Shown here: in pieces, positions 1-8,227 of the stretch
Numbering within the stretch: the stretch's first letter is position 1
Layout: each line of letters opens with the position of its first letter
Source: an uncultured Lachnospiraceae bacterium
GTDB lineage: Bacteria > Bacillota > Clostridia > Lachnospirales > Lachnospiraceae
DNA length: 12,198 nucleotides
Reading direction: 5' to 3'
Assembly: GCA_934418055.1 (NCBI GenBank)
Contig: CAKRWX010000047.1
Coordinates: 1 to 12,198, forward strand
The notes under the pieces: generated by a model
What the model saw: only the letters and a program-made list of their open reading frames with translations
What the model was told of the DNA's origin: nothing
The model's database searches: none
Translations under genes and position numbers: made by a program

Positions 1-3000
1 AATTATGAGAAGTTTTTTGCTGCCATCCGGGTGGCCAATCAGGATCTGTGGGACGATCATGCGCCGACGTATACCTCAGAAAGGCCCATTGGAAACCAGG
101 TGAACCGGATAGCGGAAACATTGGAGAATGCAAAAGTATCAGATAGGGTACGTCAGTTTGCCATTGACTGGTATCTGGATGATGAGGTGAAGAAGCTGAC
201 CAGGGAAAAGAAAGAAACTGGAGAGATGGAAGGAAAAGAGACGGAGGCATATTCTGATGAACTTCTGGACCGGGCTTTGTGGGAGGCGATTCAGAAAGCA
301 CAGAATTATCTGAAGCCATTTTTCACCTATGACCTGGACGATATCTATGCAGTGGCCTGGGAACCAGATCCGAAAGGCGGAAATGATCAGGATCCGACAA
401 CGCTAAGCTGTGATGAAAGCTATGGAAATGAAGCCGGAGGGTATTATGCGGGTGTTTCTGTTTATCTGCCCTATGGAATTTATGTGGCGGCGGAACAGCA
501 GCCGAAATATGACGAGCTTCTGGATTTTGCCAACAAGCATTATGAGATTGACAAGCCAAAAGAGATCATTGTTCCGTCAGTTTATAAAGATGACGAAGTT
601 GACATAAAAAATAACAAAGCCGGGGATTATGACTCATTTTATCAATATGACAGTGGGATGAAGATGGCCCTGATGGAAAGCCGGTATCGGATCCGTTTTG
701 GAGAAGAGCAGAAGGTGGTTCAGGCACATAGCCATTCTGGTGATTTTCAGGTGTATCCGTATGGATTGGCGACCAGCAAAATCCAAGATGGAAACTATTT
801 TATGTTAACTCAATCAGAGTATCGCCCATATAAAAATTATTATAATGAGGATGACGTCTGGAAAAATACAGAAAATCCAGATCTACCGGGTTATGCGAAT
901 CCTTACTACATTTCAGAAAATCAGAGCGGAAAGAAGAAAATTTCCGGTATTTACCGCTATAGTTCCGAATCAGAAGCGGCGGGAACTCTGCCAGATGGAA
1001 CCAGAACCATGCAGGGGTCTCTAAGGGCAGAGGATGGAATCTATGCGCCGATGTTGGTTCCTTATACTGTGACAGAGCCAGTCCGGGGACAGAAAGAGGC
1101 AGCTTTATCCGGTTATGCAGTTGGCGTCTTTCGCAATCAGTTTTACACAACTGGTCTTCGTATCGAAAAGCTGGATTCCCAGACCCATGAGAATCTTCTT
1201 CACGATGACGCTATTTTCCGCATTTACCGTGGAAAACGTCAGGAGGCGGCAGACGGCCAGGGGGCGGCGCTGTTTTATGAAGAAGAGACTATGATTACAG
1301 GAAGCCAGGAGTTTCTGACCGCCATGGGAGCGGAAAATATCCGACCGGTAAAGCGCCAGCGAAGCTTATGGGAACGGTTATGGGGGAAAACAGTTGAGGA
1401 GGACGAACTTTTCAGCGGCGTAGTGGCAGCAGGAACGCCTATTTGCGAGGAAAAGGATCAGATTGTTTTACGGGATCAGTCTGCCTATGCGACGGTACGG
1501 AATGGACAGATGCAGAAAGAGTACAGCGATGGAGCGGAAGACCACATGAAAACCGGACAGCAGACAGTCGGCTATGCAGAACTTCCAGATGTCTTAGGAG
1601 CGGGCGTGTATGTGATTGCAGAAATGAAAGCGCCAGCGGGATATGTCCGGTGCCGTCCGATTGTGGTGGAAATCTATTCGGATAAAGTCACCTATTATCA
1701 GGAAGGAGATAGGGAACGACGGATCTATGGGGCGGTGTACGGTTCCAATGTCAGGATTTATGTGGAAAATGCGCCAATCCAGCTGGAAGTAAAAAAGTGG
1801 AGTGATTCAGAGGAACACCCTTATGTAAAAGGTGCAGAAATGGCGCTTTATGATGCCATTGAGATCACTCCAACAGGAGACGCAGAGGATTACAGTTATG
1901 AAGGTGTGACAATTTTGCGAAATGGGATGGGAAATGTGACAAGAATGTATGTAAAACAGGGTTACGCGGGTTCTAAGATCGTTTATGGTCTGCGGCCCGA
2001 TGGAGAAAAAGAAACGTGGGACGCGGAAGAAGTGGAACGACCGGATACAGATATTTTGTACTATGATCTGGCGGGGCTGCGTCTGACAGAGTATTTGTGG
2101 GATGATGAAAGCCCGGAACATTCTCTTTATGCCATCCGGGATGGCAAGCGGTATCTGGAACTGAATGGAGGAGATCTGACCAAGGCGAAATACTCTTCTG
2201 TCAATCAGATGTTCCAGGTGGCGAAGGGAACCCATATCTACCACCTGGATCAAGATGGACTGCGGGATTCTTTGGTTGATCCGGTGACAGGAATGGCCTA
2301 CCTAGTGAAAGATTTTGATGGAACCAACGGCAGTTATGATCAGCTTGCAGGGCTTTCGGGCACTGGAAAAGGGAAGAAGCAGATCCTGGTGTGGCCGGTG
2401 AAGGTGGCAAAAGATGCTTATGGGCATGTGATTGCCAGGGATAAGATCCGGACAGAACGGCCAGCGACAGTAGGAGAGTATCAGAGCGGTTCCGCGGAAG
2501 AAGAATCGGGATATTTAACTGGAAGCTGGAGGTCGGTATACGGAGAAAACAGCCATCAGGAGCAGACGTTGCGGCAGAATCCAAAAGGCCAGAACTTAAA
2601 CGGAGAAGAATTAAAGGACAAAAATAATGGATCTTTTCCAAAGCAGGTGAATCCCATTCTGAATGCCCATGGACTGCCAATTTACTATCAAAAAAGTCAG
2701 GAACAGTATGAAAAAATGACGGAGCTTTATGACCGGGACGGGGAGATGGTGCGGCAGAAAGTTTCCGATCATTTACCGTCTTTTAACCAGAATACTTACC
2801 AGAAGAAAGAAGAGAAAGACTTGTATGAGGAGAGCAGTCTCTGGCATCGGCAGGGCGAAGGCTATGTGCTGGAAAATGTCTGGATTACGTCAGAAAAGCG
2901 GCCTAATGATCCGTTTGATTACCAGATGACAGATGGACAGGCTGACCGTTTGAAAAGAGTTCCTGTGGGCTGCTATATTCTGGAGGAACGGAAGGTCCCA

Positions 3001-5484
3001 GACGGATTTGTGAAAGGTTTTCCTGTGGCGGTATGGGTTGGTGAGACAAGGAATTTGCAGAAAACAGAAATGGAAGATGAGACCATCAAAGTCCAGATTG
3101 AAAAACTGGACGCACCGCCGGGGCTGACCAGAAATGTATTGGAAATGACGAAGAAAAATGCAGCTGGAAAGCCGGAAAAGATCGCAAAAGAGAGCATTCT
3201 GACGTCAGAATACAGCTGTGACTATGTGGAACAGGCGCTTTTAGTATTGTATCGGCTGGAAAAACAGGGACTGGAAACGAAAAAGAAAGAGGTTGCCCGA
3301 TGGACAACTGGGAAAGTACCGAAGCTTTTGGCACCTTTGACAGCAGGAACCTACCGTTTGGAAGAACTGAACACACCAGATGGATTTGTGACCGCAGAAC
3401 CGGTGGAGATCGAAGTGAAGATGCAGGAGTCAATACAACCGGTTACTATGGAGGATGACCACACCAGAATTCAGATCCGGAAATATGAGAAAGTGGGAGG
3501 AAAGGAAGTTCTCTTAAATGGGGCGGTATTTTCGTTGTATATGGAAGATGGTGAACGATCCGGGATCGTACGCCAATCGGAGGCAGATCATGGATTAGCA
3601 GCAGATCATGGATCAGAAGCAGGTCATAGGAACCAGACTCACCGTCAGTCTCCTGTATACACGTTTACCACAGATGACGGGAAACGATTCCGGGAATTTA
3701 TTCCAGAATTTGAAGAGATGTATCAGACCTATGGAGCCAAGAAGGGGGCCAGTGTCGGCTGGGAATACCAGCAAACGCCTTATAGGGCCGTTTGCGTGGA
3801 CGTGGAACGGCTGAGCGAGGAGCAGACCGAAACCGATTTTCCGGCGCAGGTGATCTTAAAATTTCAGATGGATGAAGGGGAGATCATCCGCATAAAAGTA
3901 CATCAGATTTCGCCAGATGACCGGAAAACATGTCAGTTTGAGTACCAGTTTGACTATCAGAAATTGCCGAAGATCAACGCTTATGCGGCAGCGTGGCTGA
4001 CCGTGGAAGGGATGCGCCGGATCGAGTATCTTCCTGTGGGGGTAAAGTACCGTCTGGTGGAAGAACAACCGCCGAAAGGATATCAGAAATCTGAGGACAT
4101 CTGGATTACCGTTGAAGAGACGGGAGATGTCCAGCAGTACAGCATTGAGAATAAGCCGGGGAAATTGTGGATCGATAAGCGGGAAGGCACGGAGAAAAAG
4201 CAGCAGCCAGGTGCGGTGTTGGTGTTATATCGGGCGGACGAACAGGGAACCTTTGATCCAAAGCCGGAACTTTTGGTGGAGCGGTGGATCAGTGGTACGG
4301 ATGGACGTTTTTCGGAATTAGAGCAGTTAAATGGAAACATTCCGAAAGGTTACCAGCAGGGCGATTACCGGCCTCATGAAATCACTGGATTAGAAAGCGG
4401 TGATTACTGGCTGGCGGAAGAAATTGCACCGGATTATTACACAATAGCGGAGCCGGTTTCGATCACTTATGAGCTGAACCAGGAATTTACATTGGCGGTT
4501 TTAGAAAACCAGGAGGTGAAAGGAAAGCTAAAAATCAGAAAAGAAGGAGAACGTGGGGAATTGCTGGCTGGCGCTGTATTTAGGCTGCAGGCATTTAAGC
4601 AACGGGAGTGGAGTGGATTTTCCGTGTGGAGCCGGTTATTTGGAAATAGGAAGCCTACAGGGCAGATACAATCGGAATGGGCACAGATGGAACAGGAACA
4701 AACAGAACAGTTCCTGGCAGAAATTCCCGTATTAGAACAGGAATTGATCACAGATGCTTTGGGCATTGCGGTGGTGGATGGACTGCCAGTTTCTTATCTG
4801 GCCACAGATGGCACAAGAAAGCCGTATCGCTATGAACTGCGGGAGATCAAGGCACCGGATGGCTATGTGTGTTCCGATCAGGTGTATCAGTGGTATTTTT
4901 CTGGAAAAGTAGGGATGAATTCCTATAAAAATGAGGAGATGGCTCTGGTGGAATTGACGATCCAAAATGAAAAAGAGGAAACGCCAACGGAACCGGAAAA
5001 GCCGACAGAGCCAGAAGAGACAACGAAACCAGAAGAGACCACCAAACCGGAAGAAACCACCAAACCAGAGGAAACAACTGCGCCGGAAGAAACGACCATA
5101 CCGGAAGAGACAACAAGGCCAGAAAAGCCAACCAAACCAGAAGAAACCACAAAACCAGATCGTCCAACTAGGCCGGATCGGGAAGAAAAGGAGACAGAAA
5201 CAGTTCCAGAAACCATCGAGGAGACCGTGCAGGAAACGCCAGAACAGCCAGAAAAAGAAACACGACCTATTGGAAGAATCTTTGTGGAATACCGGAAAGG
5301 AAGAAGCAATGGGGGAACTCTGTCCTTTGGTGGATTGGCAGGACAAAAGATTCCAAGACTTGGTTATGGAGAGGAAGAAATTCCATGGATGCTGATTCTG
5401 ACATTTGCAGGCAGTGTGTCGCTGCTGGCATTCTGGCTTGTGAAACGGGTGTGGGAAAGGAAGAAAAAAGATGGTGAAAGGTAA
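1..5484 (+). CDS. Giant multidomain SpaA/Cna-B-like surface protein, 5' partial
   Basis: The frame is open from base 1 (NYEKFFAAIR precedes the GTG at 31, which lacks a Shine-Dalgarno sequence), so the true start lies upstream. Residue numbers here count from codon 31; the end is residue 1817. After an unassigned N-terminal region (1-374) come six prealbumin-like/Cna-B type modules at about 375-582, 583-1017, 1018-1145, 1146-1376, 1377-1497 and 1498-1646. Most open with a strand carrying Lys (IEKLD, IRKYEK, WIDKREG, KIRKEGE), contain a Glu-bearing strand before an AP(D/A)GY-like turn (AEMKAPAGY, LREIKAPDGY), and several close with Asn (IENKPGK, IQNEKEE). That is the Lys/Glu/Asn arrangement of intramolecular isopeptide bonds. 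Module 2 is much enlarged. A hexapeptide stalk (1655-1720) leads to IPRLG (1774-1778), a membrane helix (about 1784-1804) and a basic tail. The role is inferred to be a wall- or membrane-anchored adhesin or stalk; ligand unknown. It overlaps the next gene by 14 bp. Confidence 0.85.
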   Translation, partial: NYEKFFAAIRVANQDLWDDHAPTYTSERPIGNQVNRIAETLENAKVSDRVRQFAIDWYLDDEVKKLTREKKETGEMEGKETEAYSDELLDRALWEAIQKAQNYLKPFFTYDLDDIYAVAWEPDPKGGNDQDPTTLSCDESYGNEAGGYYAGVSVYLPYGIYVAAEQQPKYDELLDFANKHYEIDKPKEIIVPSVYKDDEVDIKNNKAGDYDSFYQYDSGMKMALMESRYRIRFGEEQKVVQAHSHSGDFQVYPYGLATSKIQDGNYFMLTQSEYRPYKNYYNEDDVWKNTENPDLPGYANPYYISENQSGKKKISGIYRYSSESEAAGTLPDGTRTMQGSLRAEDGIYAPMLVPYTVTEPVRGQKEAALSGYAVGVFRNQFYTTGLRIEKLDSQTHENLLHDDAIFRIYRGKRQEAADGQGAALFYEEETMITGSQEFLTAMGAENIRPVKRQRSLWERLWGKTVEEDELFSGVVAAGTPICEEKDQIVLRDQSAYATVRNGQMQKEYSDGAEDHMKTGQQTVGYAELPDVLGAGVYVIAEMKAPAGYVRCRPIVVEIYSDKVTYYQEGDRERRIYGAVYGSNVRIYVENAPIQLEVKKWSDSEEHPYVKGAEMALYDAIEITPTGDAEDYSYEGVTILRNGMGNVTRMYVKQGYAGSKIVYGLRPDGEKETWDAEEVERPDTDILYYDLAGLRLTEYLWDDESPEHSLYAIRDGKRYLELNGGDLTKAKYSSVNQMFQVAKGTHIYHLDQDGLRDSLVDPVTGMAYLVKDFDGTNGSYDQLAGLSGTGKGKKQILVWPVKVAKDAYGHVIARDKIRTERPATVGEYQSGSAEEESGYLTGSWRSVYGENSHQEQTLRQNPKGQNLNGEELKDKNNGSFPKQVNPILNAHGLPIYYQKSQEQYEKMTELYDRDGEMVRQKVSDHLPSFNQNTYQKKEEKDLYEESSLWHRQGEGYVLENVWITSEKRPNDPFDYQMTDGQADRLKRVPVGCYILEERKVPDGFVKGFPVAVWVGETRNLQKTEMEDETIKVQIEKLDAPPGLTRNVLEMTKKNAAGKPEKIAKESILTSEYSCDYVEQALLVLYRLEKQGLETKKKEVARWTTGKVPKLLAPLTAGTYRLEELNTPDGFVTAEPVEIEVKMQESIQPVTMEDDHTRIQIRKYEKVGGKEVLLNGAVFSLYMEDGERSGIVRQSEADHGLAADHGSEAGHRNQTHRQSPVYTFTTDDGKRFREFIPEFEEMYQTYGAKKGASVGWEYQQTPYRAVCVDVERLSEEQTETDFPAQVILKFQMDEGEIIRIKVHQISPDDRKTCQFEYQFDYQKLPKINAYAAAWLTVEGMRRIEYLPVGVKYRLVEEQPPKGYQKSEDIWITVEETGDVQQYSIENKPGKLWIDKREGTEKKQQPGAVLVLYRADEQGTFDPKPELLVERWISGTDGRFSELEQLNGNIPKGYQQGDYRPHEITGLESGDYWLAEEIAPDYYTIAEPVSITYELNQEFTLAVLENQEVKGKLKIRKEGERGELLAGAVFRLQAFKQREWSGFSVWSRLFGNRKPTGQIQSEWAQMEQEQTEQFLAEIPVLEQELITDALGIAVVDGLPVSYLATDGTRKPYRYELREIKAPDGYVCSDQVYQWYFSGKVGMNSYKNEEMALVELTIQNEKEETPTEPEKPTEPEETTKPEETTKPEETTKPEETTAPEETTIPEETTRPEKPTKPEETTKPDRPTRPDREEKETETVPETIEETVQETPEQPEKETRPIGRIFVEYRKGRSNGGTLSFGGLAGQKIPRLGYGEEEIPWMLILTFAGSVSLLAFWLVKRVWERKKKDGER
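3583..3636 (+). repeat. 18-bp imperfect tandem repeat, three units, inside module 4
   Basis: Three in-frame 18-base units encode ADHGLA, ADHGSE and AGHRNQ (residues 1185-1202 counted from base 31). The first two share 14 consecutive bases; the third is diverged. The repeat lies in a His-rich, probably exposed loop of the fourth prealbumin-like module and looks like a small slippage expansion. Confidence 0.7.
4993..5190 (+). repeat. Hexapeptide (PEETTK-type) stalk repeat, 11 units of 18 bp
   Basis: Eleven consecutive 18-base units encode a six-residue period, mostly PEETTK, with variants PEETTA, PEETTI, PEETTR, PEKPTK and PDRPTR. Synonymous codons (CCA/CCG, GAA/GAG, ACC/ACA/ACG) differ between neighbouring units, so the array is old or selected at protein level and is not a fresh duplication. 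Pro/Glu/Thr-rich segments of this kind commonly act as extended spacers across the Gram-positive cell wall, just before the anchor. The array also keeps other frames open on both strands, which gives spurious ORFs. Confidence 0.9.
5350..5460 (+). other. C-terminal sorting-signal-like region with non-canonical IPRLG motif
   Basis: The giant protein ends with the pentapeptide IPRLG, an acidic spacer (YGEEE), a hydrophobic stretch of about 21 residues (from IPWMLIL to AFWLV) and a basic tail (KRVWERKKK). The order motif, membrane helix, positive tail and their spacing match sortase sorting signals. Ile replaces Leu at position 1 and Leu replaces Thr at position 4, the residue whose bond to Gly is normally cut. 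The sequence therefore supports either a substrate of a variant sortase or a protein held simply by its membrane helix. Confidence 0.6.
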
Positions 5485-6433
5485 GAAGTTTTTGTGGATG
5501 TTTCTGGCGACATTCCTGATGATATTTTTTGCGGGATATGGAAATCTTATGGGGATAGAAGTGCAGGCGAAGCCAGAGACTATGGAATCAGAAGAGTCTG
5601 ATTTTGAGCCAGAGACCCTACAAATCATCAGCGATGCCTTTTTAGAATCTTACGGTGAACCATACCGCCCGGACCAGATCTACAAGACTGACACTGCCAG
5701 ATATGAACTTCAAAGCCTGGAGCAGATTGAGAAGGAGATTCCGCAGAAAGAACAGGAGGTGGAGGAAACGGCCCAGTACACAGCCGTGGAACAGGCCGAA
5801 CAGCTTCCTGAGACGTATCACGTATTAGTAAAAGATCCGGATACGGGAGTGGAGACAGAAGCAGAACTTTCGGTCAAAGATGTGGAATTTACCAACTGGC
5901 GGTGGGGGGATGGATTTTCCCTTCCCATCACCGTCCAGCAATATGACGCAGACGCCTACTATCTGGGCAATCAGGTTGTGAGAGCCCAGGAAGGTGATCC
6001 TTTTGTATCATATGGAAAAGATCTGTTAAAACTGGCCGGATTGTCTCCAAAATATTATAAGATCACATCGACCAGATGGGACGGAGAACCGTGGCTTGGA
6101 GAAGATGGTTATTGGTATCGGAAGGCAGAGGCAGAAGGAGAAAAATATGTGGCGGACTGCGTGGTAACCTATGGAGATGTTGTTACGCTTCCGGCGGAGA
6201 TGGGATATGCCTGGAAAGCAGTATATAAAAAAACACCAGAGATCATCATTGACCAGACAGAGGCATCGGAGGAAGAACAAAAGGAGACGATGGAAGAGAG
6301 TTTCTGGAAAAAACTGACTAGGCAGATTTTAAAGATTACCATTGCTCTATTTCCGATATTGCTGCTTCTTTTGTTACTTTTCTGGCTGATGTATAGAAAG
6401 ACTTGCAAAAAGGATCATTCCTCGGTACACTGA
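5471..6433 (+). CDS. Secreted protein with C-terminal membrane anchor, partner of the giant surface protein
   Basis: 320 residues, no family recognised. A signal peptide covers about residues 1-33 (basic MVKGKK, hydrophobic core, likely cleavage after VQA). An acidic, Gln/Glu-rich stretch (about 34-115) follows, then a compact probably beta-rich region (about 115-260) rich in Trp and Tyr. A membrane helix at about 286-308 includes seven consecutive Leu and is followed by a basic tail (YRKTCKK). Expected topology is exterior body, short cytoplasmic tail. The start is supported by an AAAGGAAG ribosome binding site at 5456-5463 inside the preceding gene and by the basic start of the signal peptide. 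The 14-bp overlap suggests translational coupling with the giant surface protein, so a role in its assembly, anchoring or presentation is plausible but unproven. It has no sortase motif (no TLxTC-type catalytic Cys) and is not a sortase. No terminator is visible before malQ. Confidence 0.85.
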   Translation: MVKGKKFLWMFLATFLMIFFAGYGNLMGIEVQAKPETMESEESDFEPETLQIISDAFLESYGEPYRPDQIYKTDTARYELQSLEQIEKEIPQKEQEVEETAQYTAVEQAEQLPETYHVLVKDPDTGVETEAELSVKDVEFTNWRWGDGFSLPITVQQYDADAYYLGNQVVRAQEGDPFVSYGKDLLKLAGLSPKYYKITSTRWDGEPWLGEDGYWYRKAEAEGEKYVADCVVTYGDVVTLPAEMGYAWKAVYKKTPEIIIDQTEASEEEQKETMEESFWKKLTRQILKITIALFPILLLLLLLFWLMYRKTCKKDHSSVH

Positions 6434-6523
6434 TGATAGTTACAGAATCTTTCGGCGGGGAATAGCAAAATCAAGTACAGAAAGTTTCTGGGAGTACATA
6501 ACAACAGTAAGGAGGATCTGGGC

Positions 6524-8098
6524 ATGAGAACATGTGGCGTATTGCTGCCCATTGCAAGTCTTCCATCAAAGTATGGAATTGGTACATTTTCAAAAGAGGC
6601 ATATGAATTTATCGATCAGCTGTGGGAGGCGGGCCAGAATTACTGGCAGATTCTGCCCTTGGGGCCTACAGGATATGGGGATTCTCCCTATCAGTCATTC
6701 TCAGCATTTGCAGGCAATCCTTATTTTATTGATTTAGATCAGCTGAAAGAGGAAGGACTTCTCACGGAAGAGGAGTGCCAGGAGGCGGATTGTGGGCAGA
6801 ATCTGGAGGAGATTCCTTATGAAGCGGTATATCAGACCCGGTTCCAGGTGCTTCGCAAAGCCTATGATCGGTTAAAACGGCTGGAAGAAGAGAATGAAGC
6901 AGGAAAATCATTGAAAGAGAAATTCGAAGAGGAATTAAGCCCGGAAACCATCGATTACTGTTTTTATGCAGCGGTGAAGAAATCTTTTGGCGAAAAGAGC
7001 TGGAGCCAGTGGGATGAGGACATCAAACTGAGAAAACCAGAAGCTGTGGCTAAATATCAGAAAGAACTGGAAGATGAGATCTGCTTTTACGAATTCCAGC
7101 AGGTGACTTTCTTAAAACAGTGGAAGGCCCTGAAAGAATATGCCCACAGAAAGGATATCCAGATTATTGGTGATATTCCGATCTATGTGGCATTTGACAG
7201 CGCTGACAGCTGGGCACATCCGGAATTATTCCAGTTTGACGAGGAGTGTCAGCCGGTCGCGGTGGCTGGCTGTCCGCCAGACGCGTTTTCTGCTACGGGA
7301 CAGTTATGGGGCAATCCATTATATCGCTGGGATTATCATAAAAAGACTGGATTTGCATGGTGGATGAAGCGGATCCGGTTCAGCTTCGAACTGTATGATA
7401 TGGTGAGAGTGGATCATTTCCGTGGATTTGACCAGTATTATGCAATCCCGTTTGGAGAGACGACGGCGATCCACGGTGCATGGGAAGACGGTCCTGGAAT
7501 CGCGATCTTTGAGAAGATCAAGGAGGTTTTTGGCAAAGTCAATATCATTGCGGAAGATCTGGGATTTTTGACGCCAAGCGTTCTGAAATTGTTGGAAGAT
7601 ACTGGTTTCCCAGGCATGAAAGTGCTGGAATTTGCTTTCAATGCAGGGGAAGAGAGCAGTTATCTGCCATATCTGTATCAGAAGAATTGTGTAGTGTATA
7701 CAGGAACCCATGATAATGATACGGTAGTCGGCTGGTATGAGGCATTAAGCCCGGAAGATCGGAAATTTGTCAATGATTATATGGGAATTTCTGATCTGGA
7801 TGAGAAAAATCCATTATCCACAAAAGAAATTGCATGGAATGTGATCCGTCTGGCATTAGCAAGTACTGCAGATCTGGCGGTGATTCCAATGCAGGATTAT
7901 TTAGGGCTTAATTTTGAGGCGCGAATCAATACGCCGTCAACTTTAGGCGGAAACTGGACCTGGAGAATGAAAAAGGACGCCTTCACACCAGAAATCCGGG
8001 AGCGGTGCAGACAGATGAACCGGTTGTATGGACGAAGAAATTCCTGGGAACCAGAGACAACCGCTGTTCCTGTTGATAGCCAGGAAATGAAAGCATAG
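6524..8098 (+). CDS. malQ: 4-alpha-glucanotransferase (amylomaltase, GH77)
   Basis: Cytoplasmic enzyme that transfers alpha-1,4-glucan segments between maltooligosaccharides, releasing glucose and building longer chains for phosphorylase during maltodextrin, starch or glycogen use. At 524 residues it has the usual length of bacterial GH77. The N-terminus is typical (GVLLPIASLPSKYGIG, ILPLGPTGYGDSPYQS). The family's catalytic motifs are intact: nucleophile Asp297 in RVDHFRGF, general acid Glu344 in IIAEDLGFL and transition-state-stabilising Asp397 in TGTHDND; AGCPPDAFSATGQLWGNPLY is also present. The start is fixed by AAGGAGG at 6509-6515, 8 bases upstream of ATG. The 90-bp gap before it shows neither a clear promoter nor a terminator, so read-through from the surface genes is possible. 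No other maltose or glycogen gene is adjacent. Downstream it converges on a minus-strand gene. Confidence 0.95.
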   Translation: MRTCGVLLPIASLPSKYGIGTFSKEAYEFIDQLWEAGQNYWQILPLGPTGYGDSPYQSFSAFAGNPYFIDLDQLKEEGLLTEEECQEADCGQNLEEIPYEAVYQTRFQVLRKAYDRLKRLEEENEAGKSLKEKFEEELSPETIDYCFYAAVKKSFGEKSWSQWDEDIKLRKPEAVAKYQKELEDEICFYEFQQVTFLKQWKALKEYAHRKDIQIIGDIPIYVAFDSADSWAHPELFQFDEECQPVAVAGCPPDAFSATGQLWGNPLYRWDYHKKTGFAWWMKRIRFSFELYDMVRVDHFRGFDQYYAIPFGETTAIHGAWEDGPGIAIFEKIKEVFGKVNIIAEDLGFLTPSVLKLLEDTGFPGMKVLEFAFNAGEESSYLPYLYQKNCVVYTGTHDNDTVVGWYEALSPEDRKFVNDYMGISDLDEKNPLSTKEIAWNVIRLALASTADLAVIPMQDYLGLNFEARINTPSTLGGNWTWRMKKDAFTPEIRERCRQMNRLYGRRNSWEPETTAVPVDSQEMKA

Positions 8099-8120
8099 TA
8101 GTGGAAGTATAGAGCAGACG

Positions 8121-8174
8121 AAAGAAAAAAGGCAGTACAGAACCCCATCAAAAACGATGGGACTGTGCTGCCTT
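8121..8174 (-). terminator. Intrinsic terminator between convergent genes (possibly bidirectional)
   Basis: A long hairpin pairs AAGGCAG (8129-8135) with CTGCCTT (8168-8174) and continues through ACAG/CTGT and CCCATC/GATGGG to a short AAAAAC loop, with one wobble pair and a small internal asymmetry. Read on the minus strand it is followed by six T residues (A-run at 8125-8130), a classic Rho-independent terminator for the gene ending at 8228. On the plus strand the tail is only moderately T-rich (TTCTGATATTTT), so termination of malQ here is plausible but weaker. Confidence 0.85.
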
Positions 8175-8227
8175 CTGATATTTTCAAGAATCGAATCTGC
8201 GAAACGTCATGACGGACATCCATCCGC

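Noticed and set aside
31..33. GTG as the start codon of the giant surface protein
   Set aside because: The frame is open to base 1, no ribosome binding site precedes it and no signal peptide follows; the gene continues upstream of the window.
4923..5309. Minus-strand frame encoding a Ser-Gly-Val repeat protein
   Set aside because: Pure antisense shadow of the 18-base repeat array, with no plausible ribosome binding site or context.
4967..5395. Plus-strand frame encoding a Lys/Arg/Gln-rich protein
   Set aside because: Out-of-frame reading of the same repeat array inside a well-supported gene.
4732..5628. Long minus-strand open frame of 298 codons
   Set aside because: It lies antisense to the surface gene, and the repeat array keeps it open; its Phe/Trp/Arg-rich low-complexity product is a mirror of the PEETTK codons.
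5471..6433. Sortase, given its place next to a sortase-type substrate
   Set aside because: No sortase catalytic His or TLxTC motif is present; its only Cys outside the acidic/beta region pattern are not in such a context.
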